From the NCBI RefSeq assembly GCF_901000735.1, contig NC_081543.1, positions 23,827,515 to 23,891,514 of the forward strand: 64,000 nt of DNA, given 5' to 3'. The stretch is from Corylus avellana (lineage: Eukaryota > Streptophyta > Magnoliopsida > Fagales > Betulaceae). Each line of letters opens with the position of its first letter. Within the stretch, counting starts at the first letter, position 1. Positions 1 through 12,000 of the stretch are shown piece after piece. The notes beneath the pieces are model-generated. The model searched no databases, was not told the DNA's origin, and worked only from the letters and a program-made list of their open reading frames with translations. A program made the translations under genes and the position numbers.

Positions 1-1540
1 TAAAGGAGTAACTCTCATTAAAGATTGTATTGTGACATTCACAAAATCTGTCTCCTTGATGTTGTTAAGGCCCACCTGAAATTTGCCAAAATCATGATTA
101 ACACTTCAAAATGGTCAAAATAACATCTAATAACATCTAATAACACCTCTAACAATAAAACAGAAATGCAATTTTGTATGAGAAAGGCCAAAGATAGGTA
201 CCATTCCTGGGAGGTAATCAGAACCATCAAGTGCCCTAGACCATTGCTTGTTCTTGTCAAGTAGTTCAACTTGTTCCTTAGTAAACCTGCATATAGGTTA
301 GCCGGAGAAAAACAAAATAAAAATTAAGAGCTTATGATTACATAATTCTATAAACTCAAATCTTAAATAAAACATGGACAATAGCATGTGAATCAAAACA
401 TAGTATATCACTGAGAAAATGAAGCTGACCAATGTAATTTTTTTTTTCCAAGAGAAATTGTTATCCACATGGATCAAAGCACACATCCAATGAAAGTCAG
501 AACATGAGCATGACCACATGCTAACACATATGTATCAAAGCACACATATCCAATGAGAGTCACAGCATGAGCACAGATGCACAGAGAAAGGTCGGGGACA
601 ACATGGAATAGAGATGAAATAAAATAAAAGCACTTGACCGAACATAAGCTCACCTTTGATTCAGAACATGCCGAATGTCATCTAATGAAGGGTCGTCAAT
701 TTCATATCCATCGGGAAGGCAATAAACCTGCTCAGTCCGAAGATTGATGTAAACATGATGCCCTGCTTCAAGGCTGTGAGTATATGCATGAGACTTTTTC
801 CCTCTTCCTTGGTAGTACTTCCCACAGACCAAACATGCATACACATTCAAATTCGAGAGAGACACAGAGCAGAACTTCTCAAAATCAAAATCCAAAACCT
901 GCAAAACATAGAAGAGCAATGGAACACACACAATGAAAATGCATTTATACAGATATATATGCCCCTAGTTAATATGGAGATACGTACAACTTTGACAGAG
1001 AAAGAGAAAAGATAAAAAAAACTGCTCAAAGTCAAAACTTAAAACCTCTAAAGCATAAACACATAACTCAAAAAAAGACACTTCTATGCATCGAGCAAAG
1101 CAATTACACAGACACACATGCAGAACTTACACATAGATATACACCAATAATGTTGTTAAATTATCTTTAGTATCCAAAGACGAGTTTTATACCTGTCGAT
1201 TAACGGTATCAAGATAAGGACAGTCCCTCCGGCGCTCCACCTCACGGCTTCGCTTTCCTTGACTGTATGCTTGCTCATGTTGATCGTCATCGTCGTCATC
1301 ATCATCATCATCTTGTTGACCACCTTCCTTTCTATCTCCATTTTGCTCAGCACGCCTATGCCTCTCATCTTCCTCCTCCTCGTCATCGTCATCATAATTC
1401 GCTAGTCCGGCAAGAGGATTCGCTATGGGAAGAGGAGGCGGTGAGGGAGATGACTCCTCCTCCATCACTTTCCGCCTCTTCGATTCTGAAGCAAACCCTT
1501 CCTCCTCCACCAAGTCATCATTCTCTCTCTTGGATTTCAT
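1..1540 (-). CDS. USP39: USP39/SAD1-like ubiquitin-hydrolase-fold splicing factor, 5' part (exons 1-4, partial)
   Basis: Exons read on the minus strand are 1540-1193, 898-654, 286-202 and 75-1, all with GT-AG junctions and consistent phases; the gene continues off the left edge. Exon 1 (116 codons) is a charged, low-complexity N-terminus with a run of about ten aspartates, ending CPYLDTVNRQ. Exon 2 carries the UBP-type zinc finger (YACLVCGKYYQGRGKKSHAY, then SHAYTHSLEAGHHV and YCLPDGYEIDD). Exons 3-4 read DGSDYLPGM then VGLNNIKETDF, the start of the hydrolase-like domain. In this family (U4/U6.U5 tri-snRNP protein Sad1/USP39) the peptidase is inactive and the protein serves pre-mRNA splicing in the nucleus; that role is family knowledge. 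The start at 1540 opens the conserved acidic region; an in-frame ATG at 1615 would add 25 residues. A 5' UTR intron (about 1632-1941) is possible but unproven. Family assignment is firm; activity is not visible here. Confidence 0.9.
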
Positions 1541-2325
1541 TTCTGTTACAGTTTCACTTGGCTTATACAAACAAAATTTCACCAATCTGCCTATATCTAC
1601 TAATATAAATTGCATTTCAGTGTCGTAATCTGAACCATTTAATTAAAAACTAACAGTTATAAAAGCTAATCATTCAAATGAATTCACAATATTCATCAAA
1701 GATCTTGAATTACTTCAAATGCATAAAATCTACTATGCCAGAAAAAAAAAAAAAAAAAAAAAAAAAACAGTTACTAAAGATGAAGAACTAGTTGTTTCCA
1801 ATTTATTCGAGAGCACAGCTACGTTTGGTTGCTAAGAAAACAAATCCCTAAAATCTCTAGGGTTTTGCGCTTAACAGGGCAACGAGAGCAACCAAACAAA
1901 AAATATATTTGATGAAATTGACGATAATTTATTGACGAACCTGAGAGTGATGCTGAGAAGCTAAATGTGAAGTTTCGGTCACCGGTAACTTGGAACAAGT
2001 GGCGAGTCGCGAATCGGATATGTTCGAGGGGAGCTCGAGAATGCTCTTCTCAACTGTGTAAGACAAAGCCTATAGACAGCGCCGAGTTACCCAATGAGAA
2101 ATCGCCAGCTCGAAAAGAAATTAGATCACATTGACGGGTCATTCTCGCAAGAGATTTTGAACCCTCAAACTCATACCCAATCTAAGAAAACCCTCAAACT
2201 CATGCCCAATCTACAAACATAACCAATCTATCACAATCAAACCGCAATCTTCACTCTCAGCCTCACCCATATCCATCTCCTACAAGAAGGGGAAACAGGG
2301 GAGGGGATGTCCACAAAACGGCAGA
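1541..2325. other. Upstream region of the USP39-like gene
   Basis: Probable 5' UTR and promoter of the minus-strand gene. It holds a poly(A) run at about 1742-1767, a candidate UTR splice donor near 1941 with a candidate acceptor near 1632, and a short imperfect tandem repeat of an AAACCCTCAAACTCAT-like unit at about 2157-2215. I see no further gene. Confidence 0.4.
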
Positions 2326-2330
2326 GTGAG

Positions 2331-2371
<41 letters not shown>

Positions 2372-2480
2372 TAGAGGAGCTCACCTTGAGCACGACGGAG
2401 CAGCGGTCTGCAGAGAGAGAAGCCGTGTGGAACCGTGGTCTGCCGAGAGAGAGAGAGACAGAGAGAGAGAGAGAGCGGGG
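2326..2480. repeat. GA microsatellites
   Basis: Two purine tracts, about 2334-2367 and 2446-2476, of almost pure GA. They create long false reading frames on both strands. Confidence 0.9.
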
Positions 2481-2524
2481 CTGTGGGAGAAAAAAAAAAA
2501 TTAAGGGGAAAATTCAGTGGAAGT

Positions 2525-2839
2525 GTTTGCCAATGGCCCTCGAAAGGTACTCTTAAAGGGCCTCCCTCAATCAAAAAAAAAAAAAAAAAAAAATTTCACC
2601 TCAAAATTAATCTTTAACACTTCTACTTTTTATACCACATCAATCATTTTTATTATTATTATTTAAATAAAAAAATCACTACAAAATACATTTTTTACAT
2701 TTTTCCTTATAAATATATATATATTTTTTTTTCACTTTTTCCCACAAAACATTTTCACTAAAACCAATCAAACACTTATTTCTAAAAAAAGCTACAGTAC
2801 TGGCCCTGGAACAGTACCGTTCCCGGGCCATTGGCAAAC
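2525..2839. mobile_element. Small inverted-repeat element (MITE-like)
   Basis: GTTTGCCAATGGCCC at 2525-2539 is exactly inverted at 2825-2839, and the similarity continues inward for about 38 bases with several mismatches. The interior is AT-rich and non-coding. An additional 11-bp inverted pair (TACTGGCCCTG, 2798-2808 and 2839-2849) lies at the right end. I found no clear target duplication, so the superfamily is undetermined. Confidence 0.6.
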
Positions 2840-2849
2840 AGGGCCAGTA

Positions 2850-3668
2850 AGTCTCCCAACTTCCAGCCGATTTGACAAATACTCTCTGAATTATCAAAAC
2901 TCTCACTTAAGCCCCATGAACTTTGGTTTGCTCTCATTTTGGACAATTCTATTAGTTTTCAACGTTAAAGTCAAATAGTTTAACTTTTTATGCCCATTTT
3001 ATCCTCACCCCAAAACTACACCATTTTGTGCCCTAAAATTACAACACCTATCCATCCCCAAATGACGTCATTTTAGGCATATATATATATAAAAGAAATA
3101 GACCAAATCGGGGTGGCCGGACCACCCCATTTTTGGCCAAGGGAGTGGTCCAACCACCTCCAAAAGGCCAAAAAAAAAAAAAAAAAGATCATCAGGTGTT
3201 TTGGGGTGGCGGACCCCAGAGGTGGTTTGGCCACCCCTACCCTTATGGGGTGGCAAAGCCGGTAGGGGTGGTTCCATCCCACCCAGTGGTCTCAAAAGCC
3301 TAAAAAATTTCCCAGGTCGCAAATTTTTTTGGCCTTTTGGGGGTGGCCGGACCACCCCCAAGGGCTTGGGGGTGGTTTCCACCACCCCCATACGACCTGT
3401 AGGGGGTGGCCGAAACCACCTCCAGCCTAATATTATACTCAAAACGACGTCGTTTTATGCTAGGTGGTGATGTAGTTTTGGAGCCCAAAACGATGTAGTT
3501 TTGGTTGAGGGTATAATGGGCACAAAATGTTGGTTTAACGGTGAAAACTAACAGAAGGGTCCAAAGTGAGAGCAAACCAAAGTTCAGGGGGTCTAAGTGA
3601 GAGTTTTGGTAATTCAGGGGGTGCTTGTCAAATCGGCTGGAAGTTAGGGGAGGCTTATTGAAGTTTCC
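2850..3668. mobile_element. Palindromic MITE with GGGTGGCC core
   Basis: About 120 bases at 2850-2970 are repeated inverted at 3535-3668 at roughly 85% identity; matching blocks include AACTTCCAGCCGATTTGACA and TTTGGTTTGCTCTCA. The centre (3105-3425) is GC-rich and built of repeated GGGGTGGCC/GGCCACCCC palindromes, for example 3110-3128. The left end seems to lack the last dozen bases found at the right end, probably lost against the preceding element. Long open frames across it are by-products of the palindromes. Confidence 0.7.
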
Positions 3669-3689
3669 CCAAAAATTTAAAAAGGCCAT

Positions 3690-4240
3690 TTATCAAAAGG
3701 GAAAATGTATAATAACTCCCTGAGTCAACCCTTCAAAATTTAAATCTTCGTAAGTATTTTTTTTTTCAAAAATTTACTCATTTAGTTAATCAAAATTACA
3801 ATAAAATCTCTGCTGTCTATTTTTTTTAATAGCCGTTAAATATACCAAAACACACCATTTTTTAAGTAGGCCACATCAGATTTTTTTGATCCTACGTGTC
3901 CACTTTTTACACGTACGATCAAAACACACCGTTTTGGACCTATCCAAAACGGTGTGTTTTGGTAATACTTGGGGTTTTAGTTGTTGAACCCCAAGTGCTT
4001 GTGTTTCATCCCTTCCAGCATACTTGGGGTTTTAGTTGTTGCCCATGCGTAGCACTGGGGTTTTATTTAATCATAAAAATGAGAGATAAGAAACTGAAAA
4101 TTGCAAGAAAAAAATGTGATGCACATGTATTGTTTGGTGCTTCTAAAATTTCTCCTTGCATTTAGAAGAGCTTGATTATATTGTTCTTTTATGAGCTTGA
4201 TTATTCTCTCCCATGTCATTTATATATTGTTAGGTCCAGA
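3690..4240. other. Non-coding stretch with hairpin and direct repeats
   Basis: No gene is seen. The stretch holds a near-perfect hairpin with 18-bp arms at 3921-3938 and 3943-3960 around a 4-base loop, and a 21-bp direct repeat beginning TACTTGGGGTTTTAG at 3966-3986 and 4021-4041. Confidence 0.6.
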
Positions 4241-5365
4241 TAATAAGATAAATAGGAGGAAGACAAGTTTCAGGGAAGGAGACAATGAAGACGAATTGTG
4301 CACTGGGAAGCTGAAAAAGGTTTGTAAAACTTAGCGCTTATGGGAGACACCCTATAGTTTATCCTGTTATTTTTCTATTTGTTTTTCAATTTATTTTTAT
4401 TTTTTTTTTTAATTTTGTTTTTTTTTCCTTTTTTTTTTTTTTTTTTTCGTGTTTTATTTTGTAGGAACAAGAGTGTGCTTCAGTTCAAGTTTGGGGGTGT
4501 GCTATGAGCCATGCTATTCCAAACAATTTCGTCCATATCCTGGGTAAATTCTTTCCATATTATAGACACATTGGAGATAATGTGTAATTTAAGTTTGGGG
4601 GTATGGTAGACAATTTACACACACTTTGTCCCAGTTTTATTTTGTTTTTATTTTTCTTATTTGTGAAATATATATATATATATAATAAAAAATGATTATT
4701 GATAAGCTTTTCAGTAAGTAACTGGACCTCTTGCCTCAAAGCATTGAGTTTCATGTCAAAAGGTGAAATATTTTGATTTGGTTAATGTCATGGTTAAGTT
4801 GGTTTTGTAGCCTTTTTTACTCGAGTTAGTAAGTCCTTAGGGGTGTTTTACACCTAATGCCTTAAAACCATCTGGTTTGGGAGTCGTTACATGGGTCAAT
4901 TAGAAGCTTAAGGGAACTAAACATTGCACAGTCTGACCAAAAAAAAAAATGCCATTGTTGTTTATTCTAATAGGGATTTCAGTGAACTTTGAGACATTGA
5001 GACATTGCACACTGGATGCCTTAGCCTGTATTTTGTAAGTGATTAGACTTTAAAATTCCAATTCATTGTAAAGATGGAGTTTATCTTTTTAAGCTTGCTA
5101 ATAAATGAAAATCATGGTTTTGAGTGATACTTAAATTTTTGGGATAACATGAACTTGTGCATGATGTTTGTGGATAACATTTCTGGAAAACCCTCACTAG
5201 ACTTCACTCGTCCTCTAGGGAATTCCTAGGAGTTTAAAAGGCTTGTTGCATATGCTAAATGCAATCGTACTTCCCACAAAAGATGGATTTATCTTTTTTC
5301 TGTTTTTCCATTTAGTTTTTAGTTTCGTATTGCTAAGGGACTAGTAATATGTAAGTTTGGGGGTG
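4241..5365 (+). mobile_element. 3' internal remnant of a Ty3/gypsy (Athila/Tat-like) retrotransposon
   Basis: Non-coding sequence leading into the LTR at 5366. The motif AAGTTTGGGGGTG, a typical polypurine tract for plant Athila/Tat elements, occurs at 4487 and 5353-5365, with a variant at 4591; the last copy directly abuts the LTR TG. No gag or pol is left and no 5' LTR lies in the window, so this is a truncated element. The left limit is approximate. Confidence 0.55.
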
Positions 5366-6693
5366 TGTTAAGTGCCAAAAATATTCATATTTTAGCCCTT
5401 AACTTATATTTGTAATTCCTTAGTTTTGTTAGTTTATGCCATTTTAGTTCTTTTATGTGTTTTCTATGTTTTTGTAGCCTTTTGGATGAAAAGGAAGCAA
5501 TTCTGGAAGTGTCGGGCTTAAAGAGCAAATTTGGGAAAAGCTGGAGGTTCTGGTAGTGTGATCGATCGCAAGGGACCTACGATTGAGCGCACTACAAGTA
5601 AAAGGATTAGACAAGCGCAAGGCATACGCACAAGCTGCAGCCTTGATTGCACTTGCGATTGAGCGCCCAACATCAGAGATCGATTGCAATCTTGCGATCG
5701 AGCGCACACAGGATGCAATCGAGCGCACCCGTGCGTGAAGAGCAAGTCAGCCGCAGCCCTATTCTGGAAAGTGTTTTCTTTTAGGGTTTTGAAGCCTTGT
5801 GCGAACTATGGCTCAAACCCTACTATTTTTAGGGTTTCTAGAGTGTTCCTAAGGCCTATAAATAGACCCTTAAACCTTTAGAATAGAGATACAATTTCCA
5901 AAGAGAAGAATTGGAGCTCTTCAAGTTTAAGTTTCAGGTTTATTCTTTTCCTTTTTGTTTTATTTTATGAAGATGTTTAACATCAAACTCATGTGTAACT
6001 AAACTACATAGTAGGGTTATATTGAAGCCCTAATTATGTTTATTTAATATTTCAATATTGGCGCCTTTTGTGATGATCATGTTGTGATATTTAACTTGAT
6101 TAATTCCTGTTTTGTTGAATTCCTCATATGTGTTTGTCTGATCAACACATGTATGTGGTATGTGTTTGTTAATTAAATTAATTTGGATGACCGAGTCCTG
6201 GGTTTAATAAGAGTAACAAAAGAAATCCACACCGGGTTCTTAGGTTAATCAACATGGAAAACCGGAAGTGTACATCAATGCCCTAGATTCCATGTGTTTG
6301 CCGATTTCCATAGATTCATACTTTCTTAATTAACAACTTAGTATACACCAATGCTAAATCCTTTAAGAAAGAAAAAAGTCAGAGTCTATACTCATGCTTA
6401 ACTCATTGTTTAGGAAAATCTATAGCTTAAGAAGTATACACCCATGCCTTTAGGTTGAGAAACATTAGGTATGCATAACATGATTAAAGCATTGGCATAT
6501 TGTTATATTATATAAGCATGATTGGTGGTAGATATCAAAGCCCTACTTTTTTATTATTATCAACTCAAAATCAATATTTGTTTGTTTTACTTACAGAATT
6601 TATTTTAAGCAAAATTTAGCAATCCTCGTGGAAATGATTTTGTACTTGCACCCTATACTACTATATTGGTTTTGTGCACTAGCGAGTTAAACA
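5366..6693 (+). repeat. Long terminal repeat (3' LTR) of a truncated Ty3/gypsy element
   Basis: Begins TGTTAAGTGCC directly after a polypurine tract and ends GAGTTAAACA, giving TG...CA termini over 1328 bp. It contains a promoter-like CCTATAAATAGACCC at about 5858 and a downstream AATCCTCGTGG motif usual near the 3' end of this type of LTR. The region before the TATA box carries repeated GCGATCGAGCGCA-like motifs (5560-5730). The partner LTR is missing. Confidence 0.65.
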
Positions 6694-6721
6694 TACAATT
6701 ATTTTCTTATTAATTTAAGAA

Positions 6722-7101
6722 GATATTTGCACAACATGACCCACAACTGGGTCGCGGCCGTGACCTACCTTGGGTCTGCTGACCCATGCAGGTCGCAGCC
6801 AGACCCGCGTGGGTCTGGGTCTCTGGTCGAGACCCGCTTAGGTCAACGTGGGTATTTTATGTTTTTATAACTTTTTTTTTTAAAAAAAATAATAATAATT
6901 TGAAATTAAGGGTAAATTTGCAATTTTATAAAAAAAATCAAAAGTATAAGCGTCATTGTATCACTTTTAACGTTTAAAATCTAACAGAGAGTGTAAATTG
7001 ATTGAAATTGAATGTTCAAGGGTATAAATTGAGAGTTTTTAAATTTTGGGAGGGTCTTCTCAAAACATGTAGTAGTTCATGGGTTTAAAGTGAAGTTTTC
7101 C
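6722..7101. mobile_element. Partial MITE (right end)
   Basis: The last ~120 bases (reverse complement: GGGAAAACTTCACTTTAAACC and onward) match the terminal repeat of the complete element at 59235-59687. The inner end is a GC-rich array of GGGTC/GACCC words (6739-6852). I could not find the left end, so it is probably truncated by the neighbouring LTR element. Confidence 0.5.
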
Positions 7102-7391
7102 CAAATATTTGTATGGTTGTTAAGGATAGTTTTCAATAAAAGAATATACGTTTTTAAAGTAAGTTTCCAAAGGTAAGTACACATTCTCTAATTTCCAGGA
7201 AAAATAATTTTTGAGAGAATTTTTAAAAGGACTTTAAGTGCATACATATAGTATGTTGATTGTATTTACTTACTGAATAGTGAATTTAATTACAATTTCA
7301 TTTTCACTTATAAAATTGTTAAATTTTATGGCTATAGATGAGAGAGACAGCAACTACTTGGACTTTTATCCATAAGTTTGAGGCAGACTTA

Positions 7392-7627
7392 GGGCCTCTT
7401 TGGAATTACATTAGAGAGCTTAAAAAATATTTTTAGTACTTAAAAGTTGTGCCAAACAAAAGTTAGCCTGTTTGATAAAAAATTTCAAAAGTTTTTTTTT
7501 TTTTTTTTTTACTCTAAAAATGGCCAAAACGTTATTTTGACAAAAGCCTAAAAATGAAGCTTTTCCCAAAAAGCTGTTTTTTTTTTTTTTACTTAAAAGT
7601 TCTATTTGTCAAATGCAATCCCAAAAA
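7392..7627. mobile_element. Short hAT-like MITE
   Basis: The left end GGGCCTCTTTGGAATTACA and the reverse complement of the right end (TTGGGATTGCATTTGACAAA) are imperfect inverted repeats around an A/T-tract interior. A similar element lies at 59797-60028. No target duplication was resolved. Confidence 0.45.
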
Positions 7628-7775
7628 TACTCTTAGTATTTTGATGACCTAGACAAAGCTTTAATTAAGGACTAATCAAGTTTGAGTTTGTTTAGCGATA
7701 GCAATAGCATCTTTTGATTGTATAGAAGGCTGAACAATGAAAATGTAAGAGTAGATTGTACATATGGAATAGAGT

Positions 7776-8015
7776 GTAGGAGGCATGTGAATAAATGTAA
7801 TTATGATTTCAATTAGAGCTTTGATAATTGAATAGAGTTGGAGGAGAATTAGGATCCTCTCAATTTCATTTGAACTAGATAATATCCAGTTAATTATATT
7901 GAAGGAGTATTTTTGTCCTCTCAAAAAGTAAAAAGACAAAAATACTCTGGAGAAGATCCGATTCCGTTGTAGGAGGTATGTGAATAAATGTAATTATGAT
8001 TTCAGTTAGAGCTTT
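7776..8015. repeat. 47-bp direct repeats flanking a small palindromic element
   Basis: A 47-bp sequence starting GTAGGAGGCATGTGAATAAA at 7776-7822 recurs at 7969-8015 with three mismatches. Between them lies a small palindromic sequence (about 7843-7966) related to the element at 58884-59055. This may be a local duplication. Confidence 0.6.
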
Positions 8016-8669
8016 GGTATTATCAATGCAGTTTATAGTTCACTATTTTTCGCTGCAAATTTAATGTCAAATCATTGAGTGACTAATGGTATTCATGGTA
8101 TTATTATATTGGGACATTACACTTGGGCACCAATTAGGTCACCAACTAGGTCACACCAGTTGGGTTAGATCCATGTAGCTTTTGGAAGCATAATTTGCTT
8201 CATAGCAAAAGAACATGATAAGCTGCCAGTCACTTGCAATGGTGTAGAAACATTTTGAATGGGAAAGGCCATTGAGGAACATTTACATAACCCACATGAT
8301 TAGTGAATTCTTTACCGTAAAAGCTCAAGCTCTTCTCATTTTGAAGCAATTATTTTTGCACTCAAAAAGTAAGTCCATTACATTAGTGCTCTTTTGTATC
8401 ATAAAATCACTTCTTCTTCTTCTCTTTTTTTTTTTTTTTTTTTCCCCCATTACATTAGTGCCTATTTTGCCCTTTGTTATTGTCTTCTTCGAACTAAAAG
8501 TTTGGCCAGTTTAACAACTAAGATCCGCACAAGACTTAGAAACGATTAAGTTGCGCACAGCTTTTCTAAAATGAATGTTGAATGTGAGATACTGAAGAAG
8601 GAAAAAAGGAAGAAAAAAAGAGAGAGAAACACGCAAAGAACAAAACATAACATAGAACAAAGTAAAAGG

Positions 8670-9081
8670 TGAAGAAATTCGTGGGCCTAACTCATCTCAT
8701 AAAACTAGTTCAATAAGAGAGGGTTGTCTATTCCTTATAAACATGCCCAAGATCTTGTCCACAAGCAATGTGAGATTATTCCTCAATACCCTCCCTCACG
8801 TGCAGGCCAATATTTTTCCTAGTCCTTGTCACGGGGTAAGTAGTGTGGGCCTCATTCGTCTTGTGGTAGGCTCTGATACCATGAAGAAATTTGTGCGCCT
8901 AACTCATCTCATAAAATCGGTTCTATAAGAGAGTGTTGCACATTTCTTATAAACATGCTCAAGATCTTGTTCACAGGCAATATGAGATTATTCCTTAACA
9001 TCCTTCCTCACATGTAGGCCAGTATTTTTCCTAGTCCTCGTCACGGGATAAGTAATGTGGGCCCCATTCATCCGGTGGTAG
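8670..9081 (-). mobile_element. TRIM retrotransposon, tandem form (LTR1, internal, LTR2, partial internal)
   Basis: Two 119-bp LTRs, 8670-8788 and 8882-9000, face the minus strand (TGTTAAGGAATAATCTCACA...TTCTTCA). Between them is a 93-bp internal part. On the minus strand, PBS TGGTATCAGAGCC (8881-8869), matching initiator Met-tRNA, follows LTR2, and a GAGGGAGGG purine tract precedes LTR1. A second internal copy follows LTR2 and is cut at 9081 by another LTR. Its continuation and LTR3 are at 12225-12355. Such elements encode no protein and depend on other retrotransposons. Confidence 0.75.
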
Positions 9082-12000
9082 TGTAGTGACCCAAATAATT
9101 AACTAAGCTTAGATAGCTTAGTTAGAAGGTTAAGTTGGGTTTTGGGTCACTAGGAACAGCTGGAAGGGCACTTTGGGTATTTTGGACTTTCTGACCGGAT
9201 GTACGCCCATCAGTACCGGACATACACAAGGGGACCACCGTACGTACGCCTTCAAAAAGTAAAAGGATGTACGCCTGGGTACCACCTGGACGTGCGTTGC
9301 TTTTTGAAAAACCTCTGGATAATACCTAGACGTACGTTATAGTCTTTGCATCGCTATGTAAATAGTACCAGATGTACACCCCAATAGTATCAGACGGACG
9401 TTTGTAGCACCAACTACTCTTTCTCACCTATAAATACCCTTACACCCCTACCCTTTTCTCGTTCAAACTCATCCCCAGGCTCCTATAAACCCTTTGTGAG
9501 TGTGAGTTTTGTGAATTTCTGAGTTTGGTGGAGAAGGAGGTTATCATTTCGCTTCAAGGAGGTAATATCCCTAAGCCTAACTTGTTCCTTAGTTTTTATG
9601 ATGTTTAAATGCTTTCATAGATAGCTTAGCTATAGTTTTGAGTATGTTGTTTCTCTTTAAGCCTTTACTTGAGTCGATTTATTATTTCGCCTTTGTCAAC
9701 GGGTTTTTGTGCATGGAGGTATCATTTTGTGATAGGAAGTTTGAGAAAGCCTTTGTTAGCCTTAGAAATTGATTTGGGAGAATAGGAGGACGAATGGACA
9801 AAATGAGGATCCACCTGAAACCTTCTGGGCGAACGTACGGCTTCAAGACCAAACATACGGTCAGAAGCGTTACAGGGAACGCTATTTTGGCCAACCATCT
9901 GATAGCTCCTATTTTCATGCTCTAGGGTTGTTTTAGTAAGACCTAGGACTAATAGAAGGTTTTCAACAGATTTACAGGACTCGAACTTGTTGAAGGAGTA
10001 CTCAGAGGATTTAATCGACCCAGGTTAGTTTTAATTCACATAATGCTCAAAATTTATTTTCCCACATTGCACGTCTATTTTGTGTACCAAGACATGCATA
10101 TTTGCAACTCTCACAATATACACTTTATAGCACATGAACTCTAGCTTTTTGCGGAAGAAATGTTGTACTGAACATGTTAATGAAAGCGAGACTTGTAAAA
10201 AGTGCATGTATGTAAAATACGGACAAGATTAATTACATCGTATGACATGGTACACCGGTATGTGCGAGATAACGGCCATGGGCTTACTATACATGTTAAC
10301 TTTATGGTCAAATGTATGTGTATTATATGGGCCTTGTATTCAATGGTTGTTTCGTGACCGGCGCAGCCTTAACGAGCGGTCACTACAAGATAGACATCAT
10401 TAATGGTGTGGGCCATTCGAGGTTAAACTCGGTCGTGCCGCTAATGGGATGTACGGTAGCGTACAATATATGGGGCACTGATATTGTATTACAAGTCCCT
10501 CGGGACAGCGTCAACCCTGCTGAGAAGGAATAATATCTCAGGTAAATCATACTGTTGAACTATCATTGTTACTCTATATCATATGCATATATCATATATC
10601 TATATCACATTTATGGAAAACTGTCATGATGAAACTGTTGCATACTTTATAAAATAGAGTTCATCACTAAACTGGCATGGGTATTATCTGCATTAGCATT
10701 CACTAAGAGCATTCCCAGCAGCTTCCTTGTCATTTTCCCTAAACTTAAGGATCCAAACTACTTTATGCTTCCCTATGTCAATATGCATCCAAATAGCTTC
10801 CCTTTATCATTCCCTATATAATTAAAATATTATTTTATTTATTTTACTTTTTTATTTTATTCTTTTAATTTATTAAACAAACTTTCTCTCTCTCCCTCCC
10901 TCATATTTTCTTCTTCTTTCTTCCCGTAGCTATCTTCTTCTTCCCTCTACTTTGGGTTTTTTGCCCTTGCTGGAAGAGAAAATTTTTCTGCGGGTCCTCT
11001 TTCTGTTGGCAAAAAACCAGTCCTTGCTGCAAAATTTTTCCATCTTCTTCCTGCCAGTCCTCTGTCCTTGCTGCAAAATCGAAGGACCCATCTCAACCTG
11101 GTAAATCAAAGGACCCATCTCAACATTTCAGAACACCCTAAGCAAAACAAATCACCATGATAACCAAAATTTCCTTTCAAAAATCAAAGAAACCCATATT
11201 ATGATTCTAATCGAAAGCCATCCCAAGCAGATCAACCATCAATCCAAAGCAAGCACTCCACGACTAGAGATCCTCCAGTTGGCAACTAAACTCGACACGA
11301 ACGAGCATGAGTTTGTGGCCGCCGCTTGAGTACTCTTTGGCGACTTCTGATGCTCATCCATGAACTTCTAGCTCATGGAATAGTAGTGCTAAAGTGTGCT
11401 TGAACAAAGAAGAGGAAGCAAGATGTCGAAGACAAAGAAGAAGGTTTGCGTGCATAGATAGCCGTGAGAGGAGAGAGAGTGTTTTTAGGATTAAATAATT
11501 CATTAGGATCGATACAGTAGAACCCAATGTATTGGGTTCTATTGTAGCATCTAACGGTTTAGGGAAGCATATAGGGAGTCTGTTGGGGGACATTTTTTGC
11601 AATTTTTTAGACATATTCCCTATACATAGGGAACAGACTCTCTATAAGGGAGTCTGCTGGGAAGGCTCTAAGTCTTTGGACTTACCCCCTTTATTTTATG
11701 TTTTTCCCCATTCATTACAAATAATTGTGCGGTTTAGCTAGCATAGACGAGGATGCCTACGGACTAGACATGGGTGATTGCGTAGGACCTAATCTGAGTC
11801 ATTTTTGAGGATATGGACTCAGTTTGATTGAAGTCCATGTGGGATGACGGAGGAACTACCCGGGTAAACATGATCGAGATTATCATCTCTTTAACTTTGC
11901 TTAAACTTAGGATTTGATTTGTTGATCTTTTGTAAGACAATTATACTAATGGATGTAACCTTTTATTTTGATGATAGTTTGATGACCGGTATATTTGGTG

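Noticed and set aside
2307..2617. Overlapping Arg/Glu-rich open frames
   Set aside because: They are translations of the GA microsatellite.
3068..3689. Pro/Gly-rich open frames on both strands
   Set aside because: They come from the GGGGTGGCC palindromes of a MITE core; the same happens at 62681-63169.
8272..8514. 80-codon open frame, identical in both blocks (also 19188-19430)
   Set aside because: Its identity only reflects the recent duplication; it spans a poly(T) run and resembles no protein family.
10312..10533. 73-codon open frame in the long LTR (also 21229-21450)
   Set aside because: Lies inside LTR sequence, has no domain, and carries non-synonymous changes between copies.
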